Below, piece after piece: positions 12,389 through 20,725 of a stretch of 64,000 nucleotides of DNA (position 1 is the stretch's first letter; each line of letters starts with the position of its first letter). The notes under the pieces are model-generated. The model had not been told where the DNA came from. It was given only the letters and a program-made list of their open reading frames with translations, and did not search any database. Position numbers and translations under genes: made by a program. The DNA is from Falsirhodobacter deserti (GTDB lineage Bacteria; Pseudomonadota; Alphaproteobacteria; Rhodobacterales; Rhodobacteraceae): assembly GCF_004015795.1 (NCBI RefSeq), contig NZ_ML137218.1:1020311-1084310 (forward strand), written 5' to 3'.

Positions 12389-12991
12389 TCAGTCATCCCA
12401 GATGGTGCGCGGGTCGAAGGCGAGGGCCGCTTTCATGGTGAAGATCACGGAAAGCGCGAAGCAGATGGCGGCGATGCCGGGGTTGATGGATGCCACGAAG
12501 CTGAACTGCACCAGCGAGGCAAGGATTGCCACCACGAACACGTCGATCATGGACCATCGGCCGATGAATTCCACCACTTCGAACAGGCGGTGCTGCGCGT
12601 GTACGGACATGAAGCGGCGCTTGTTTATCGACATGGCCAGAAAGGCGATGGCAAGGAATTTCCCCACAGGGATCACGATCGAGGCTGCAAACACGATAAG
12701 CGCGACGGGCAGATCCCCATGTGCCCAAAGCTCCACCACGCCGCCAAGGATGGTGGAGCGTGTGCGCGTGCCGAGCGTGTTCGTCAGCAGCATCGGGTAA
12801 AGATTGGCCGGGATATAGACGATCAGGCCCGCGATCCACCATGCCCAGACGCGTTGCAGGCTGTGCCTGTCGCGGCTGACAAGCGGTGCACCGCAACGGG
12901 TGCAGTTTTGTGTTCGGGGTGTGTGGACAAGGCCGCAGCGGGTGCAGGCCACAAGGCCAGCCTCGCGCGCTGTCAGGATGCGCTCGCTCAC
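12389..12991 (-). CDS. pqiA: Paraquat-inducible protein A, second half-size copy
   Basis: The 200-residue protein has two CxxC pairs at the N-terminus (CTRCGLVH and CTRCGAPL), a likely zinc ribbon, followed by four hydrophobic helices of a single PqiA domain, with the family segments YIPANLYPMLLTNTLG and VEFIGRWSMIDVFVVAIL. PqiA is the inner-membrane partner of PqiB. The GTG start overlaps the stop of the upstream pqiA copy (GTGA). E. coli PqiA carries two such domains in one chain; here they are two separate proteins. Confidence 0.9.
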   Translation of the reverse strand: MSERILTAREAGLVACTRCGLVHTPRTQNCTRCGAPLVSRDRHSLQRVWAWWIAGLIVYIPANLYPMLLTNTLGTRTRSTILGGVVELWAHGDLPVALIVFAASIVIPVGKFLAIAFLAMSINKRRFMSVHAQHRLFEVVEFIGRWSMIDVFVVAILASLVQFSFVASINPGIAAICFALSVIFTMKAALAFDPRTIWDD

Positions 12992-13662
12992 GCGGTGTTC
13001 GCGGTGCGGCTGCCGCGATGCAGGGCCGACCAGACCTGTTCACGATCCACGAAGCTGTCTTGCCAGATCATCATGATCACGAGGATGCAGAAGCTCCAGA
13101 AGGCGATGCCCGGCGTGACCGAGGCCATGCCGGCGATCTTCACCAGCGCGACGGCAACGCCGATCACGAAAATCTCGGCCATGGACCAAGGGCGCAGGGC
13201 CTCGGCAAGGCGGAATGCGCCGGCGGCGTGGATGCCAGCGGGCCGTCCCCGCGCCAAAGGCACGAGGGTATAGACGATCAAGCCGAGCCGAAGCGCCGGG
13301 ATCACGATGATGAAGGCCACGACGGCGATCGACAGCGGTGCCATCATGCCATCCGAGAACGCCATAGCGGTATCCCAGATCGAGGCATTGGAGTGCATGC
13401 CCGCCGCCGAAAGATCAAGAAACGGTGTAAAAAGCGCGATTGTCAGCAGGATCAGCGCAGCCACCGACAGGGCGATGATGCGGGTGAATGCGAACGCACG
13501 GGGGGCGATCAACACTGTTCCGCAGCGTTTGCAGGCCGCCCGTTCGCGCGGCTGGACAGGCTGAAGATGGTAAAGCGCATCACATTGCGGACATGCCCGC
13601 ATCCGGTCCAGCGGAACCTCCACGAAATCATCCTGCATGTCGATGTCTTTCATCAGCGACAT
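12988..13662 (-). CDS. pqiA: Paraquat-inducible protein A, first half-size copy
   Basis: The protein has 224 residues. Two CxxC pairs (ACPQCDALY and ACKRCGTVL, residues about 13-43) precede four membrane helices of one PqiA domain, including LRLGLIVYTLVPLARGR and LRPWSMAEIFVIGVAVALVKI. It is the first gene of the leftward pqiA-pqiA-pqiB-pqiC-acyltransferase run. The start is uncertain: ATGs at 13662, 13653 and 13638 are in frame and none has a clear ribosome site. The 129 bp upstream is shared with the divergent siderophore-uptake operon. Confidence 0.9.
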   Translation of the reverse strand: MSLMKDIDMQDDFVEVPLDRMRACPQCDALYHLQPVQPRERAACKRCGTVLIAPRAFAFTRIIALSVAALILLTIALFTPFLDLSAAGMHSNASIWDTAMAFSDGMMAPLSIAVVAFIIVIPALRLGLIVYTLVPLARGRPAGIHAAGAFRLAEALRPWSMAEIFVIGVAVALVKIAGMASVTPGIAFWSFCILVIMMIWQDSFVDREQVWSALHRGSRTANTA

Positions 13663-13707
13663 TTTAAGGCATCGTGAGGTGGCGTCAACGTGCGGGTGAT
13701 GTTTACA

Positions 13708-13722
13708 ATATTACTCGGATAT
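13708..13722 (+). promoter_or_regulatory. IscR / Iron-Rhodo-box-like site before the siderophore ABC operon
   Basis: The sequence ATATTACTCGGATAT has matching ATAT ends and contains ACTCGGATAT, one base from the IscR half-site consensus AGTCRRSTAT. The same core, ACTCGGGTAT, occurs at 19518-19527 before the TonB receptor gene. The site is about 70 bp upstream of the binding-protein start, in an AT-rich stretch. Known: Rhodobacterales iron genes carry a so-called Iron-Rhodo-box attributed to IscR. That this site is one is my inference. Confidence 0.5.
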
Positions 13723-13791
13723 GATGAATGACGGAAACTGTCGCATGCCAGCCGGGGCCAGCCTTGGCGACTCGTCATTGTGGGGAACAAG

Positions 13792-14715
13792 ATGCGTGAT
13801 GTAGTAAGACATTTGGTTTCGGGGATCTGCCTTGCTTCTGTGGCGGCGTTGTCGGCGGGCGCCCAGGAGGTGACGATCAAGCATCAGCAGGGCGAAGTGA
13901 CGCTTCCTGCCACGCCCGAAAAGGTTCTGGTGCTTGACTGGGCCACTGTGGACACGCTGGATGCGATGGGTGTTTCCGTGGCAGGTGTGCCCGGCGCGAA
14001 TGCCCCAAGCTATCTGGCGAAATATGAAAGCGACGATTACCTGAAGATCGGCTCACTGTTCGAGCCGGACGTGGAAGCCGTGGCTGCAGCCGATGCCGAC
14101 CTGATGATCGTGGCCGCCCGTTCACGTGAGGCGCAGCCGCAACTGAATGGCATCCTGCCGACGATTGACCTGTCGATCGACAACGGCAACTTCATCGACA
14201 GCGTGGAGGCGAACATCGCCGAGCTTGGCCGCATCTTCGACAAGGAAGACCGCGCGGCCGAGATGACGGCGGAGCTGGATGCGAAGGTGGAACGCCTGCG
14301 CGAGGCTGCCCAAGGGCAGGGGCGTGCCCTTACGCTGGTGGTCAGCGGCAGCAAGATCGGTGTTTACGGGCCCGATTCCCGCACCGGATGGCTGCACAAC
14401 GAAATCGGCTTCCCGTCAGTCATGGATGATGTGGATGACCGTTCGGACCGTGGCGATGCGGCCAGCTATGAATTCATTCTGGACAAGAACCCCGACTGGA
14501 TGTTCGTGGTCGACCGTGATGCCGCCGTCGGCAACGAAGGTGCTTCGCCTGCCAAGGCTGTTCTGGACAACGAACTTGTCCGTCAGACGAACGCCTGGAA
14601 GAACGGCCAAGTCGTTTATCTGAACCCTGAGGAAGCCTATGTCGTCATGAACGGCTATCAGGCGCTGACGGGCCTTCTGGATCAGGTTTACGAAGCCGTG
14701 ACGGCGGATAACTGA
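13792..14715 (+). CDS. Siderophore ABC transporter substrate-binding protein (FatB/CeuE/YclQ type)
   Basis: The protein has about 307 residues. A signal peptide ends near SAGAQ (about residue 25 from the chosen start). The mature protein shows the class III binding-protein pattern: ATPEKVLVLDWATVDTLDAMGV, then LKIGSLFEPDVEAVAAADADLMIVAAR and NPDWMFVVDRDAA. This subgroup binds catecholate or related Fe-siderophores in the periplasm. I chose the ATG at 13792 because GGGGA lies 6 nt before it; a GTG at 13780 is also in frame. It is the first gene of a four-gene importer. Confidence 0.9.
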   Translation: MRDVVRHLVSGICLASVAALSAGAQEVTIKHQQGEVTLPATPEKVLVLDWATVDTLDAMGVSVAGVPGANAPSYLAKYESDDYLKIGSLFEPDVEAVAAADADLMIVAARSREAQPQLNGILPTIDLSIDNGNFIDSVEANIAELGRIFDKEDRAAEMTAELDAKVERLREAAQGQGRALTLVVSGSKIGVYGPDSRTGWLHNEIGFPSVMDDVDDRSDRGDAASYEFILDKNPDWMFVVDRDAAVGNEGASPAKAVLDNELVRQTNAWKNGQVVYLNPEEAYVVMNGYQALTGLLDQVYEAVTADN

Positions 14716-14722
14716 GACTGCA

Positions 14723-15685
14723 ATGCGCCTGACGATCGGACTGTGCATCACCCTGGCTTTGGCGATGATCAGCCTGTTCGTCGGCGTGACCAGCATCTCA
14801 CCCCTTGATCTGCTGCGCGGCAACGTGGATGCGCAGCAGCTTCAGATCATGATGGCCAGCCGCGTTCCGCGCACGCTTGCGCTTGTGCTTGCAGGCGCTT
14901 CGACCGCCGTCGCGGGCCTTGTGATGCAGATGATCGTCCGTAACCGCTTTGTCGAACCATCAACTGCCGGCACGATGGAGTCTGCCTCGCTTGGCCTTCT
15001 TCTTGTGACGCTTGTGGCGCCGGGAATGGCGCTGATGGGCAAGATGCTGGTGGCTGCCGCATTTGCGCTGGCGGGAACGGCGTTGTTCCTGCGCATCCTT
15101 CGGATGGTGCCGCTGCGCGATGTTCTGATGGTGCCGCTGGTCGGGATCATGCTGGGCGGGGTCATCGGGGCGGTAAGCACTTTCATCGCATATCGCTACG
15201 GCCTGATCGCCTCGCTGGGGGCGTGGTCGATGGGCGATTTTTCGGGGGTTCTGCGTGGCCGGTACGAACTTCTTTGGATCGTGGGGCTTCTGGCACTTGC
15301 CGCTTATCTTGCCGCCGACCGCCTGACGCTGGCGGCAATGGGCAAGGACTTCACGACCAATCTTGGCCTGAACTATCGTGCGACGGTGGCGCTTGGCCTG
15401 GTGATCGTGTCGCTTGTCAGTGCCGTGGTTCTGGTGACGGTCGGGTCGATCCCGTTCCTTGGGCTGATCGTGCCGAACGTGGTCAGCATGATGATCGGGG
15501 ACAACCTGCGCCGTGCCGTTCCATGGGTCGCGCTGATGGGGGCTGGTTTCGTGCTGGCTTGCGACATCCTTGGGCGCACGTTGCGCGCCCCGTACGAGAT
15601 CCCGATAGCCACCATGCTGGGGCTGATCGGCAGTGTCATCTTCCTGTATCTTCTTCTGCGGCAGAGGCATCATGCTGCAGCGTAA
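14723..15685 (+). CDS. Siderophore ABC transporter permease (FecCD family, first subunit)
   Basis: The 320-residue membrane protein has eight to ten hydrophobic helices of the FecCD/BtuC family. The segment PRTLALVLAGASTAVAGLVMQ and the later GSIPFLGLIVPNVVSMMIGDNLRR (cytoplasmic coupling region) are diagnostic. It lies 7 bp after the binding-protein gene, and the second permease starts before it ends, so it belongs to one operon. It pairs with the second permease to form the translocation channel for a ferric siderophore. Confidence 0.93.
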   Translation: MRLTIGLCITLALAMISLFVGVTSISPLDLLRGNVDAQQLQIMMASRVPRTLALVLAGASTAVAGLVMQMIVRNRFVEPSTAGTMESASLGLLLVTLVAPGMALMGKMLVAAAFALAGTALFLRILRMVPLRDVLMVPLVGIMLGGVIGAVSTFIAYRYGLIASLGAWSMGDFSGVLRGRYELLWIVGLLALAAYLAADRLTLAAMGKDFTTNLGLNYRATVALGLVIVSLVSAVVLVTVGSIPFLGLIVPNVVSMMIGDNLRRAVPWVALMGAGFVLACDILGRTLRAPYEIPIATMLGLIGSVIFLYLLLRQRHHAAA

Positions 15686-16631
15686 CCGTCCTGCGATTGT
15701 TCTTATTATACTGGGCCTTATGGCTGTATCTTCAATCGTCGCATTCATGACACTTGGTGTGCGGGGGAATTGGGGCTTTGTGCTGGAATACCGCGGTCGC
15801 AAGGTGCTGGGGCTGTGCCTTGTCGCCTATTCCATTGCCGTATCGACCGTGCTGTTCCAGACCGTCACCGGCAACCGCATCCTGACGCCGTCGATCATGG
15901 GGTTCGACGCGCTGTTCATCCTGATCCGCACCACCATCGCATTCTTCTTCGGCTTCGGCTTTCTGGTGCAACTTCCCCTGCAGGCGCAGTTCGCGGCCGA
16001 GGTCATCGTCATGACGGGCTTTGCCGCGCTGCTGTTCAACTGGCTGTTCCTGCGCGGGCAGCGCAGCCTGCACCTGATGGTGCTGGTCGGGATCGTATTC
16101 GGAGTCCTGTTCCGCAACCTATCGGGCTTCATGCAGCGCATGATGGACCCGGTGGAGTTTCAAAGCCTTCAGGACAGCTTCTTCGCCCGGTTCGGACAAA
16201 TCGATCCGGCCTTGCTTGGGATTTCCTGCGTTATCATCACAGTGGCCAGCATCGTTGCATGGCGGATATCGCACAGTTTCGACGTGCTGATCCTGGGGCG
16301 TAGCCAAGCCATCAGCCTTGGTGTTCCTTATCGCCGGCGCGTGGCGGTGATCCTTGGGATCATTGCCGTGCTGGTGTCGGTGTCCACGGCACTGGTGGGT
16401 CCGGTCACGTTCTTCGGCCTGCTGGTTGTCAGCCTTGCGCATGTGCTGTGTGGCGACGGGCGGCATCGTCATATCCTGCCGGCCTCGGTTCTTCTGGGCA
16501 TCATCTGCCTTGTGGGCGGCCAGACCGTGCTGGAGCGGGTGTTCGCCTTCAACACGGCCCTGTCGATCATCATCGAGTTTCTGGGCGGGCTGATCTTCAT
16601 CATTCTTCTGATACGCGGGGCCGCAAGATGA
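15672..16631 (+). CDS. Siderophore ABC transporter permease (FecCD family, second subunit)
   Basis: The 319-residue FecCD-type permease shows RKVLGLCLVAYSIAVSTVLFQTVTGNRILTPSIMG near the start (shown here only as a pattern; about residues 33-67) and the coupling region VGPVTFFGLLVVSLAH near residue 239. The ATG at 15672 lies inside the 3' end of the previous permease gene (14 bp overlap); this start matches the family and gives a positively charged N-terminus. Its stop overlaps the ATPase start (ATGA). Confidence 0.92.
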   Translation: MLQRNRPAIVLIILGLMAVSSIVAFMTLGVRGNWGFVLEYRGRKVLGLCLVAYSIAVSTVLFQTVTGNRILTPSIMGFDALFILIRTTIAFFFGFGFLVQLPLQAQFAAEVIVMTGFAALLFNWLFLRGQRSLHLMVLVGIVFGVLFRNLSGFMQRMMDPVEFQSLQDSFFARFGQIDPALLGISCVIITVASIVAWRISHSFDVLILGRSQAISLGVPYRRRVAVILGIIAVLVSVSTALVGPVTFFGLLVVSLAHVLCGDGRHRHILPASVLLGIICLVGGQTVLERVFAFNTALSIIIEFLGGLIFIILLIRGAAR

Positions 16632-17386
16632 TCGTTATCGAGAATCTCAGCAAGAAATATGCTGATTTCCCTTGCGTCGATAATGTCAGCCTGACCATCG
16701 CGGGGGGCGGTGTCACATCGATCATCGGGCCCAACGGGGCGGGAAAGTCCACGCTGTTGTCGCTGATCGCGCGGCTGCTGGATTTTGATCGCGGCAGCGT
16801 CAGCGTTGACGGGCTGGATGTGACAAAGACGAAAAGCGATGTGCTGGCGCAGCGACTTTCGATCCTGCGGCAGGACAACCATATCGCCTCGCGGCTGACG
16901 GTGCGCGATCTGGTCAGCTTCGGGCGCTATCCCTATTCGCGCGGGCGCCTGACGGACCATGATCATGCCAAGGTGGAAGAAGCCATCGGCTTCCTGCATC
17001 TGGATGACCTTGCCGAACGTTTCCTGGACGAGCTTTCGGGCGGCCAGCGCCAGCGCGCCTATATTGCGATGGTGCTGTGTCAGGACACGGATTATGTCCT
17101 GTTGGACGAACCGCTGAACAACCTCGACATGAAACACGCGCGGAACATGATGCAGCTCATCCGCCGCGCGGCGGATGAGCTGGGAAAGACCATCGTGCTG
17201 GTCATGCACGATATCAACTTCGCCTCGTGGTATTCTGACCATATCGTGGCCATGCGCGAAGGGCGGGTGGCCCATGCCGGTGCCTGCCATGACATCATGC
17301 AGCCCGAGGTCCTGTCGTCGGTCTATGATATGGAGATCGAGGTGCAGGAGATCGCGGGAAAACGTATCAGCCTGTTCTATGCCTAG
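16628..17386 (+). CDS. Siderophore ABC transporter ATP-binding protein
   Basis: The 252-residue ATPase has Walker A GPNGAGKST near residue 35, the Q-loop LRQDNH near 82, the signature LSGGQRQRAYIAM near 136 and Walker B YVLLDEPLNNLDMKHA near 157. The spacing and the GRYPYSRGRLT segment fit the FepC/FecE/YclP subfamily. ATGA coupling to the upstream permease places it as the last gene of the importer. A short hairpin overlaps its stop codon. Confidence 0.94.
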   Translation: MIVIENLSKKYADFPCVDNVSLTIAGGGVTSIIGPNGAGKSTLLSLIARLLDFDRGSVSVDGLDVTKTKSDVLAQRLSILRQDNHIASRLTVRDLVSFGRYPYSRGRLTDHDHAKVEEAIGFLHLDDLAERFLDELSGGQRQRAYIAMVLCQDTDYVLLDEPLNNLDMKHARNMMQLIRRAADELGKTIVLVMHDINFASWYSDHIVAMREGRVAHAGACHDIMQPEVLSSVYDMEIEVQEIAGKRISLFYA

Positions 17387-17405
17387 GGCGCCCCGCAGGG
17401 CGCCC
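17386..17405. terminator. Bidirectional hairpin between the siderophore ATPase and TonB receptor genes
   Basis: GGGCGCC and GGCGCCC form a 7 bp stem with a 6 nt loop. It starts at the last base of the ATPase stop codon and ends 11 bp before the receptor stop, so it could serve both convergent genes. No long T tract follows on either side. Confidence 0.6.
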
Positions 17406-17416
17406 TTGCTGCTGTC

Positions 17417-19489
17417 TTAGAAGTTGGCTGTCAGGCCCAGCCACAGGCGGCGGCCTTCCTGAACGGTGTTGAATTCGGCTTCGGTGATTTCTTCGTCGAA
17501 GACGTTATAGATCGCGGCTTTCACCGTGGCCGTATCGTTGATGACATAGCTGCCACCGATATCGACAGTGGTATAAGGCGAATATTTCCGCCCGCTTGCG
17601 CCGTTGATCGTGACGGGCGATCCGTTGGTGCCGATACGAAGCCCCGACGCGATTTCGCTGCCGTGGTAGTTGGCGCTGACCCAGCTGTCGAGGCCGGTAA
17701 CCGGCGTCTGCCAGTCAAAGCGCAGGCTGGCCATATGCTCGGGTGTGCGGGCAAGGGGGAAGCCTTCGAAGTCACCCGTGCGCTGTTCGCTGTCGGTATA
17801 GGTATAGGACGCGCGCATCGAGAGCGTGTTCGTCATGTCCCAGTTGCCCGTCAGCTCCACCCCCTGAACGACGGCTTCATCCACGTTGTAGTTGCGGAAG
17901 ATGTCATAATACTGCGGATTGCCGTTGCTGTCGGTATATTGCGGGCCATCCAGCCACTTTTCGTCCGTGCGGATCTGCTGAAGCTTGTTCTTGAATTTCG
18001 TGTGGAAGATCGTCGCGCCAAGGGAGTATCCGAGGCCTTCATAGATCGCCCCAAGCTCCACATTCGTGGTTTCTTCCGGTTCCAGATCCGCATTGCCAAG
18101 GATCACCCCGCAGGATGGCGGGCTGTTGCTGGCGCATCCGCCGCCGCCGGTCGTATAGGCATAATTGGGCGTGATGGAGCGGATGTCGGGCGCGCGGAAA
18201 CCGGTGGAAATGCCACCCTTGATCGTCAGGGCATCCGAAACGTCCCAAACGCCATAGATGCGGGGGGTGATGTGGCCGCCATATGCCTCATGCTCGTTAT
18301 ACCGCAGGCCCAGCGTCAGCGCGAAATCGTCACGCAGCTGCCATTCGTCTTCCGCAAAAAGTGCCCACTGGTACAGGCTGAACTTCTCGTCGAAGCGTTC
18401 CGCTGAGGGAAGCTGCGCCTGCGCTCCGGGGTTCTGGTCGCTCACTTCGGTTTTGAGGTACTGTCCGCCGAAGGTCAGCCGGTGTTGGCCATGAAAATCG
18501 ACCGGCGTCGTAACCTTGGCGTCCAGGACCGAGTTCTTCACCTTGGGGGAACGCAGATCTTCGGTGAAGCCGCTGGCATCATCGATCCGGCTGTAATTCG
18601 TCCGCTCTCCTGTTTCCTGCGTAAAGCTCAGCTCGGTATTCGTCAGGCCGTATTGGCCATTATGGGTCAACGACCAGTGGTCGCGGTCATGGTCGCGATA
18701 GCTTTGATCGCCAAGCTCCTTTGCCGTGACGCGGGTGCGGCCGGCTTCGAACAGAATGTCGTTGTTCGGATCGACCTGCCATGACAGGCGCCCCGTCAGG
18801 TCGAAATCGTCCGAGCCGCTGGGGCCGCCTTCGACAGTGGAAGCATCCTGATCGAATTTCCGGCCCCAGACCTGCAGGCCAAGACGATCCTGAGTCAGCG
18901 GGCCGGACACATAGAAGGACTGCTGCTGGCTGTTTTCAAACCCCGCATCGTCCTGAAGCGTCGTCTCGACAGTGACAGAACCGCCCCATGTATCGGCGAC
19001 GGGCTTCGTGATGACGTTGATGACCCCGCCCATCGCATCCGACCCGTAAAGCGATGACATCGGCCCGCGCACGACCTCGATCCGCTCGATCGCCTGGATC
19101 GGGGGAATGAAGCTTTGCTCATAACCGGAACTGCCATTGGTGCGCGAATCGCGCGTGTTCTGGCGTTTGCCATCCACGAGGATCAGCGTGTACTGGCCGG
19201 GAAGGCCACGGATGAAGATATCCTGCTCATCCGCGATACCCGTTACCGACACGCCCTGAACTTCGCGCAGCGCATCGGTCAGGTTGGTGAAGCTGCCCTT
19301 CTCCAGCTCCTCGGACGTGATGACGGTAACGCTGGCCGGTGCTTCGCGGACGGTTTGTTCGAAACCAGAGGCTGTGACGACGATTTCTGGAAGTGCCATA
19401 ACATCTTGCGCCATCGCCGGACTGGTCAGTGCCGCTGTTGCCATCAACATTGCCATGGTGGCGCTGCGGCGCCTTGGTTTCATCTTCAT
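17417..19489 (-). CDS. TonB-dependent outer-membrane siderophore receptor (FepA/IroN-like)
   Basis: The protein has 690 residues from the chosen start. Signal peptide ends near PAMAQ. A plug domain (about residues 40-160) carries ALPEIVVTASGFEQ (TonB box region), LREVQGVSVTG and IEVVRGPMSSLYGSDAMGGVINVITK. The beta-barrel ends in WLGLTANF, with the terminal aromatic used for outer-membrane insertion. Similar to catecholate-type receptors. The ATG at 19489 (MKMKPRRR) has GGGG about 8 nt upstream; a start 20 codons earlier is possible but would spoil the signal peptide. It converges on the ABC importer, so the two likely form one uptake route. Confidence 0.93.
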   Translation of the reverse strand: MKMKPRRRSATMAMLMATAALTSPAMAQDVMALPEIVVTASGFEQTVREAPASVTVITSEELEKGSFTNLTDALREVQGVSVTGIADEQDIFIRGLPGQYTLILVDGKRQNTRDSRTNGSSGYEQSFIPPIQAIERIEVVRGPMSSLYGSDAMGGVINVITKPVADTWGGSVTVETTLQDDAGFENSQQQSFYVSGPLTQDRLGLQVWGRKFDQDASTVEGGPSGSDDFDLTGRLSWQVDPNNDILFEAGRTRVTAKELGDQSYRDHDRDHWSLTHNGQYGLTNTELSFTQETGERTNYSRIDDASGFTEDLRSPKVKNSVLDAKVTTPVDFHGQHRLTFGGQYLKTEVSDQNPGAQAQLPSAERFDEKFSLYQWALFAEDEWQLRDDFALTLGLRYNEHEAYGGHITPRIYGVWDVSDALTIKGGISTGFRAPDIRSITPNYAYTTGGGGCASNSPPSCGVILGNADLEPEETTNVELGAIYEGLGYSLGATIFHTKFKNKLQQIRTDEKWLDGPQYTDSNGNPQYYDIFRNYNVDEAVVQGVELTGNWDMTNTLSMRASYTYTDSEQRTGDFEGFPLARTPEHMASLRFDWQTPVTGLDSWVSANYHGSEIASGLRIGTNGSPVTINGASGRKYSPYTTVDIGGSYVINDTATVKAAIYNVFDEEITEAEFNTVQEGRRLWLGLTANF

Positions 19490-19507
19490 TCTGTGTGCCC
19501 CAAATTC

Positions 19508-19527
19508 ATACCTATTCACTCGGGTAT
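19508..19527 (-). promoter_or_regulatory. IscR / Iron-Rhodo-box-like site before the TonB receptor gene
   Basis: The sequence ATACCTATTCACTCGGGTAT has inverted ends ATACCT / GGGTAT (one mismatch) and contains ACTCGGGTAT, close to the IscR half-site AGTCRRSTAT. The core recurs at 13713-13722 before the partner ABC operon. It sits 19 bp upstream of the receptor start, which fits repression by an iron-sensing regulator. The link to IscR is inference. Confidence 0.55.
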
Positions 19528-19538
19528 TATTGGAGACA

Positions 19539-19553
19539 AAAGTTGTCAACTTT
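19539..19553. promoter_or_regulatory. Perfect 15 bp palindrome, candidate operator
   Basis: AAAGTTG-T-CAACTTT is a perfect inverted repeat around a single central base in the 120 bp between the receptor gene and mmcB. It lies 50 bp upstream of the receptor start. The binding protein is unknown. Confidence 0.4.
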
Positions 19554-19609
19554 AAGCGAGCAATTCAGGTGATATGGACATTCGTTCATGTTTCGTTCAT
19601 TTTGTTGGT

Positions 19610-20071
19610 ATGGACGAGCTTCAGGATATCGATGCACTGCAACCCGGCTTCCGCCTTGCAAGGGGTGTGGCGCGGCATCTGCGCAGTCATGACTTCGTCA
19701 GCGTGACGGAGTTGGTGCCATGCGCAGGATTACGGGTTGATGTGATGGCCCTTGGCCCGAGGGGAGAGATCTGGATCGTGGAATGCAAGTCCGGGCGGGC
19801 TGATTTCCTGTCGGACCGGAAGTGGCACAACTACCTGGAATGGTGCGACCGTTTCTTTTGGGCAGTCGATGCGGATTTTCCCGTTGATCTGTTGCCCGAG
19901 GATACCGGCCTGATCCTTGCCGATGCCTATGATGCCGAGATCATGCGAATGGCGCCGGAGTCCAAGCTTCCTCCGGCGCGGCGCAAGTCGATGGTGCAAT
20001 GTTTTGCGCGCCATGCCGCACAGCGCCTGCAAGGGCTGCGCGATCCTGACTTTCTGCGCGGAAGGTCCTAG
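19610..20071 (+). CDS. mmcB: MmcB-like DNA repair protein
   Basis: The protein has 153 residues from this ATG. PGFRLARGVARHLRSH, LVPCAGLRVDVMALGPRGEIWIVECKSG and DFLSDRKWHNYLEWCDRFFWAVD carry the D..E.K-type core of a restriction-endonuclease-like fold, matching the MmcB family (SOS-linked, near imuB function in Caulobacter). An upstream ATG at 19574 has AGGTG before it and would add 12 residues that do not look conserved, so the start is open. It overlaps the convergent DUF6324-like gene by 4 bp. Confidence 0.8.
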   Translation: MDELQDIDALQPGFRLARGVARHLRSHDFVSVTELVPCAGLRVDVMALGPRGEIWIVECKSGRADFLSDRKWHNYLEWCDRFFWAVDADFPVDLLPEDTGLILADAYDAEIMRMAPESKLPPARRKSMVQCFARHAAQRLQGLRDPDFLRGRS

Positions 20072-20292
20072 CGCTTCTTCTTGCCTGTGGGTGCGGGGGC
20101 AGGAGTGTCGGCCATCAGCCGCGCCCGTTCGGCTGCGGCGCGCAGTTCTTCGGCAATTTCGTCCGCTTCGTCCGGATCGAAATCGAGGGGCAGATCCACG
20201 CCCTCCGCTTCGATATAGATGCGGACCATGCCAAGCGTGGTCGGCCCGATCTGCAGATTGGCGGCAATGTCGCTTTGTTTGTCGATGCTCAT
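20068..20292 (-). CDS. DUF6324-like small protein
   Basis: The 74-residue soluble protein contains IGPTTLGMVRIYIEAEGVDLPLDFDPDEADEIAEEL (shown by pattern, residues about 15-50), which I recognise as a small family common in Rhodobacteraceae, and a lysine-rich tail GKKKR. Function unknown. GGAG lies 8 nt before the ATG at 20292, which decides the start. It converges on mmcB with a 4 bp overlap. Confidence 0.75.
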   Translation of the reverse strand: MSIDKQSDIAANLQIGPTTLGMVRIYIEAEGVDLPLDFDPDEADEIAEELRAAAERARLMADTPAPAPTGKKKR

Positions 20293-20396
20293 GGCATGTG
20301 CTCCTTCTTGCGGAGGGGGTAGTGCCGCAAACAAAATGATGCAAGAGCTTGAAGGGGGTTGCAATCCCCAGAACGTGGGGGTAAATGCCCCCCAGT

Positions 20397-20473
20397 GCCG
20401 GCTTAGCTCAGTAGGTTAGAGCACCAGATTGTGGATCTGGGGGTCCCCCGTTCGAGCCGGGGAGTCGGTACCA
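20397..20473 (+). tRNA. tRNA-His (GTG)
   Basis: A 77 nt cloverleaf including encoded CCA. Acceptor GCCGGCT pairs with AGTCGGT; D arm GCTC/GAGC; anticodon stem CCAGA/TCTGG around TTGTGGA, anticodon GTG; T arm CCCCG/CGGGG with TTCGAGC. The base before position 1 is T, not G, and the discriminator is A73. The lack of a genomic G-1 is a known feature of many alphaproteobacterial tRNA-His genes. Confidence 0.95.
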
Positions 20474-20725
20474 TCATTATCAGGAAGATAACGGACTTTT
20501 AGTCACACGGCTTTCCGAAGCTGCTTGTAAGTTGTGTGATGTTGCGCGGCAGGATCGACCGTGACCGGGCAGCATTTTTCCTGGCTATCAGCTACCGGTC
20601 TTTTCACGATCTGCGCGAACATGGCAGGAATGGCGGGCGGCGACTTGGTCCCGCGCCGCATGCAAGGTGGATCAGCACGAACACTTCTCGACATGATTGC
20701 GTGAAGCATAGTTTTGATGATCGGC

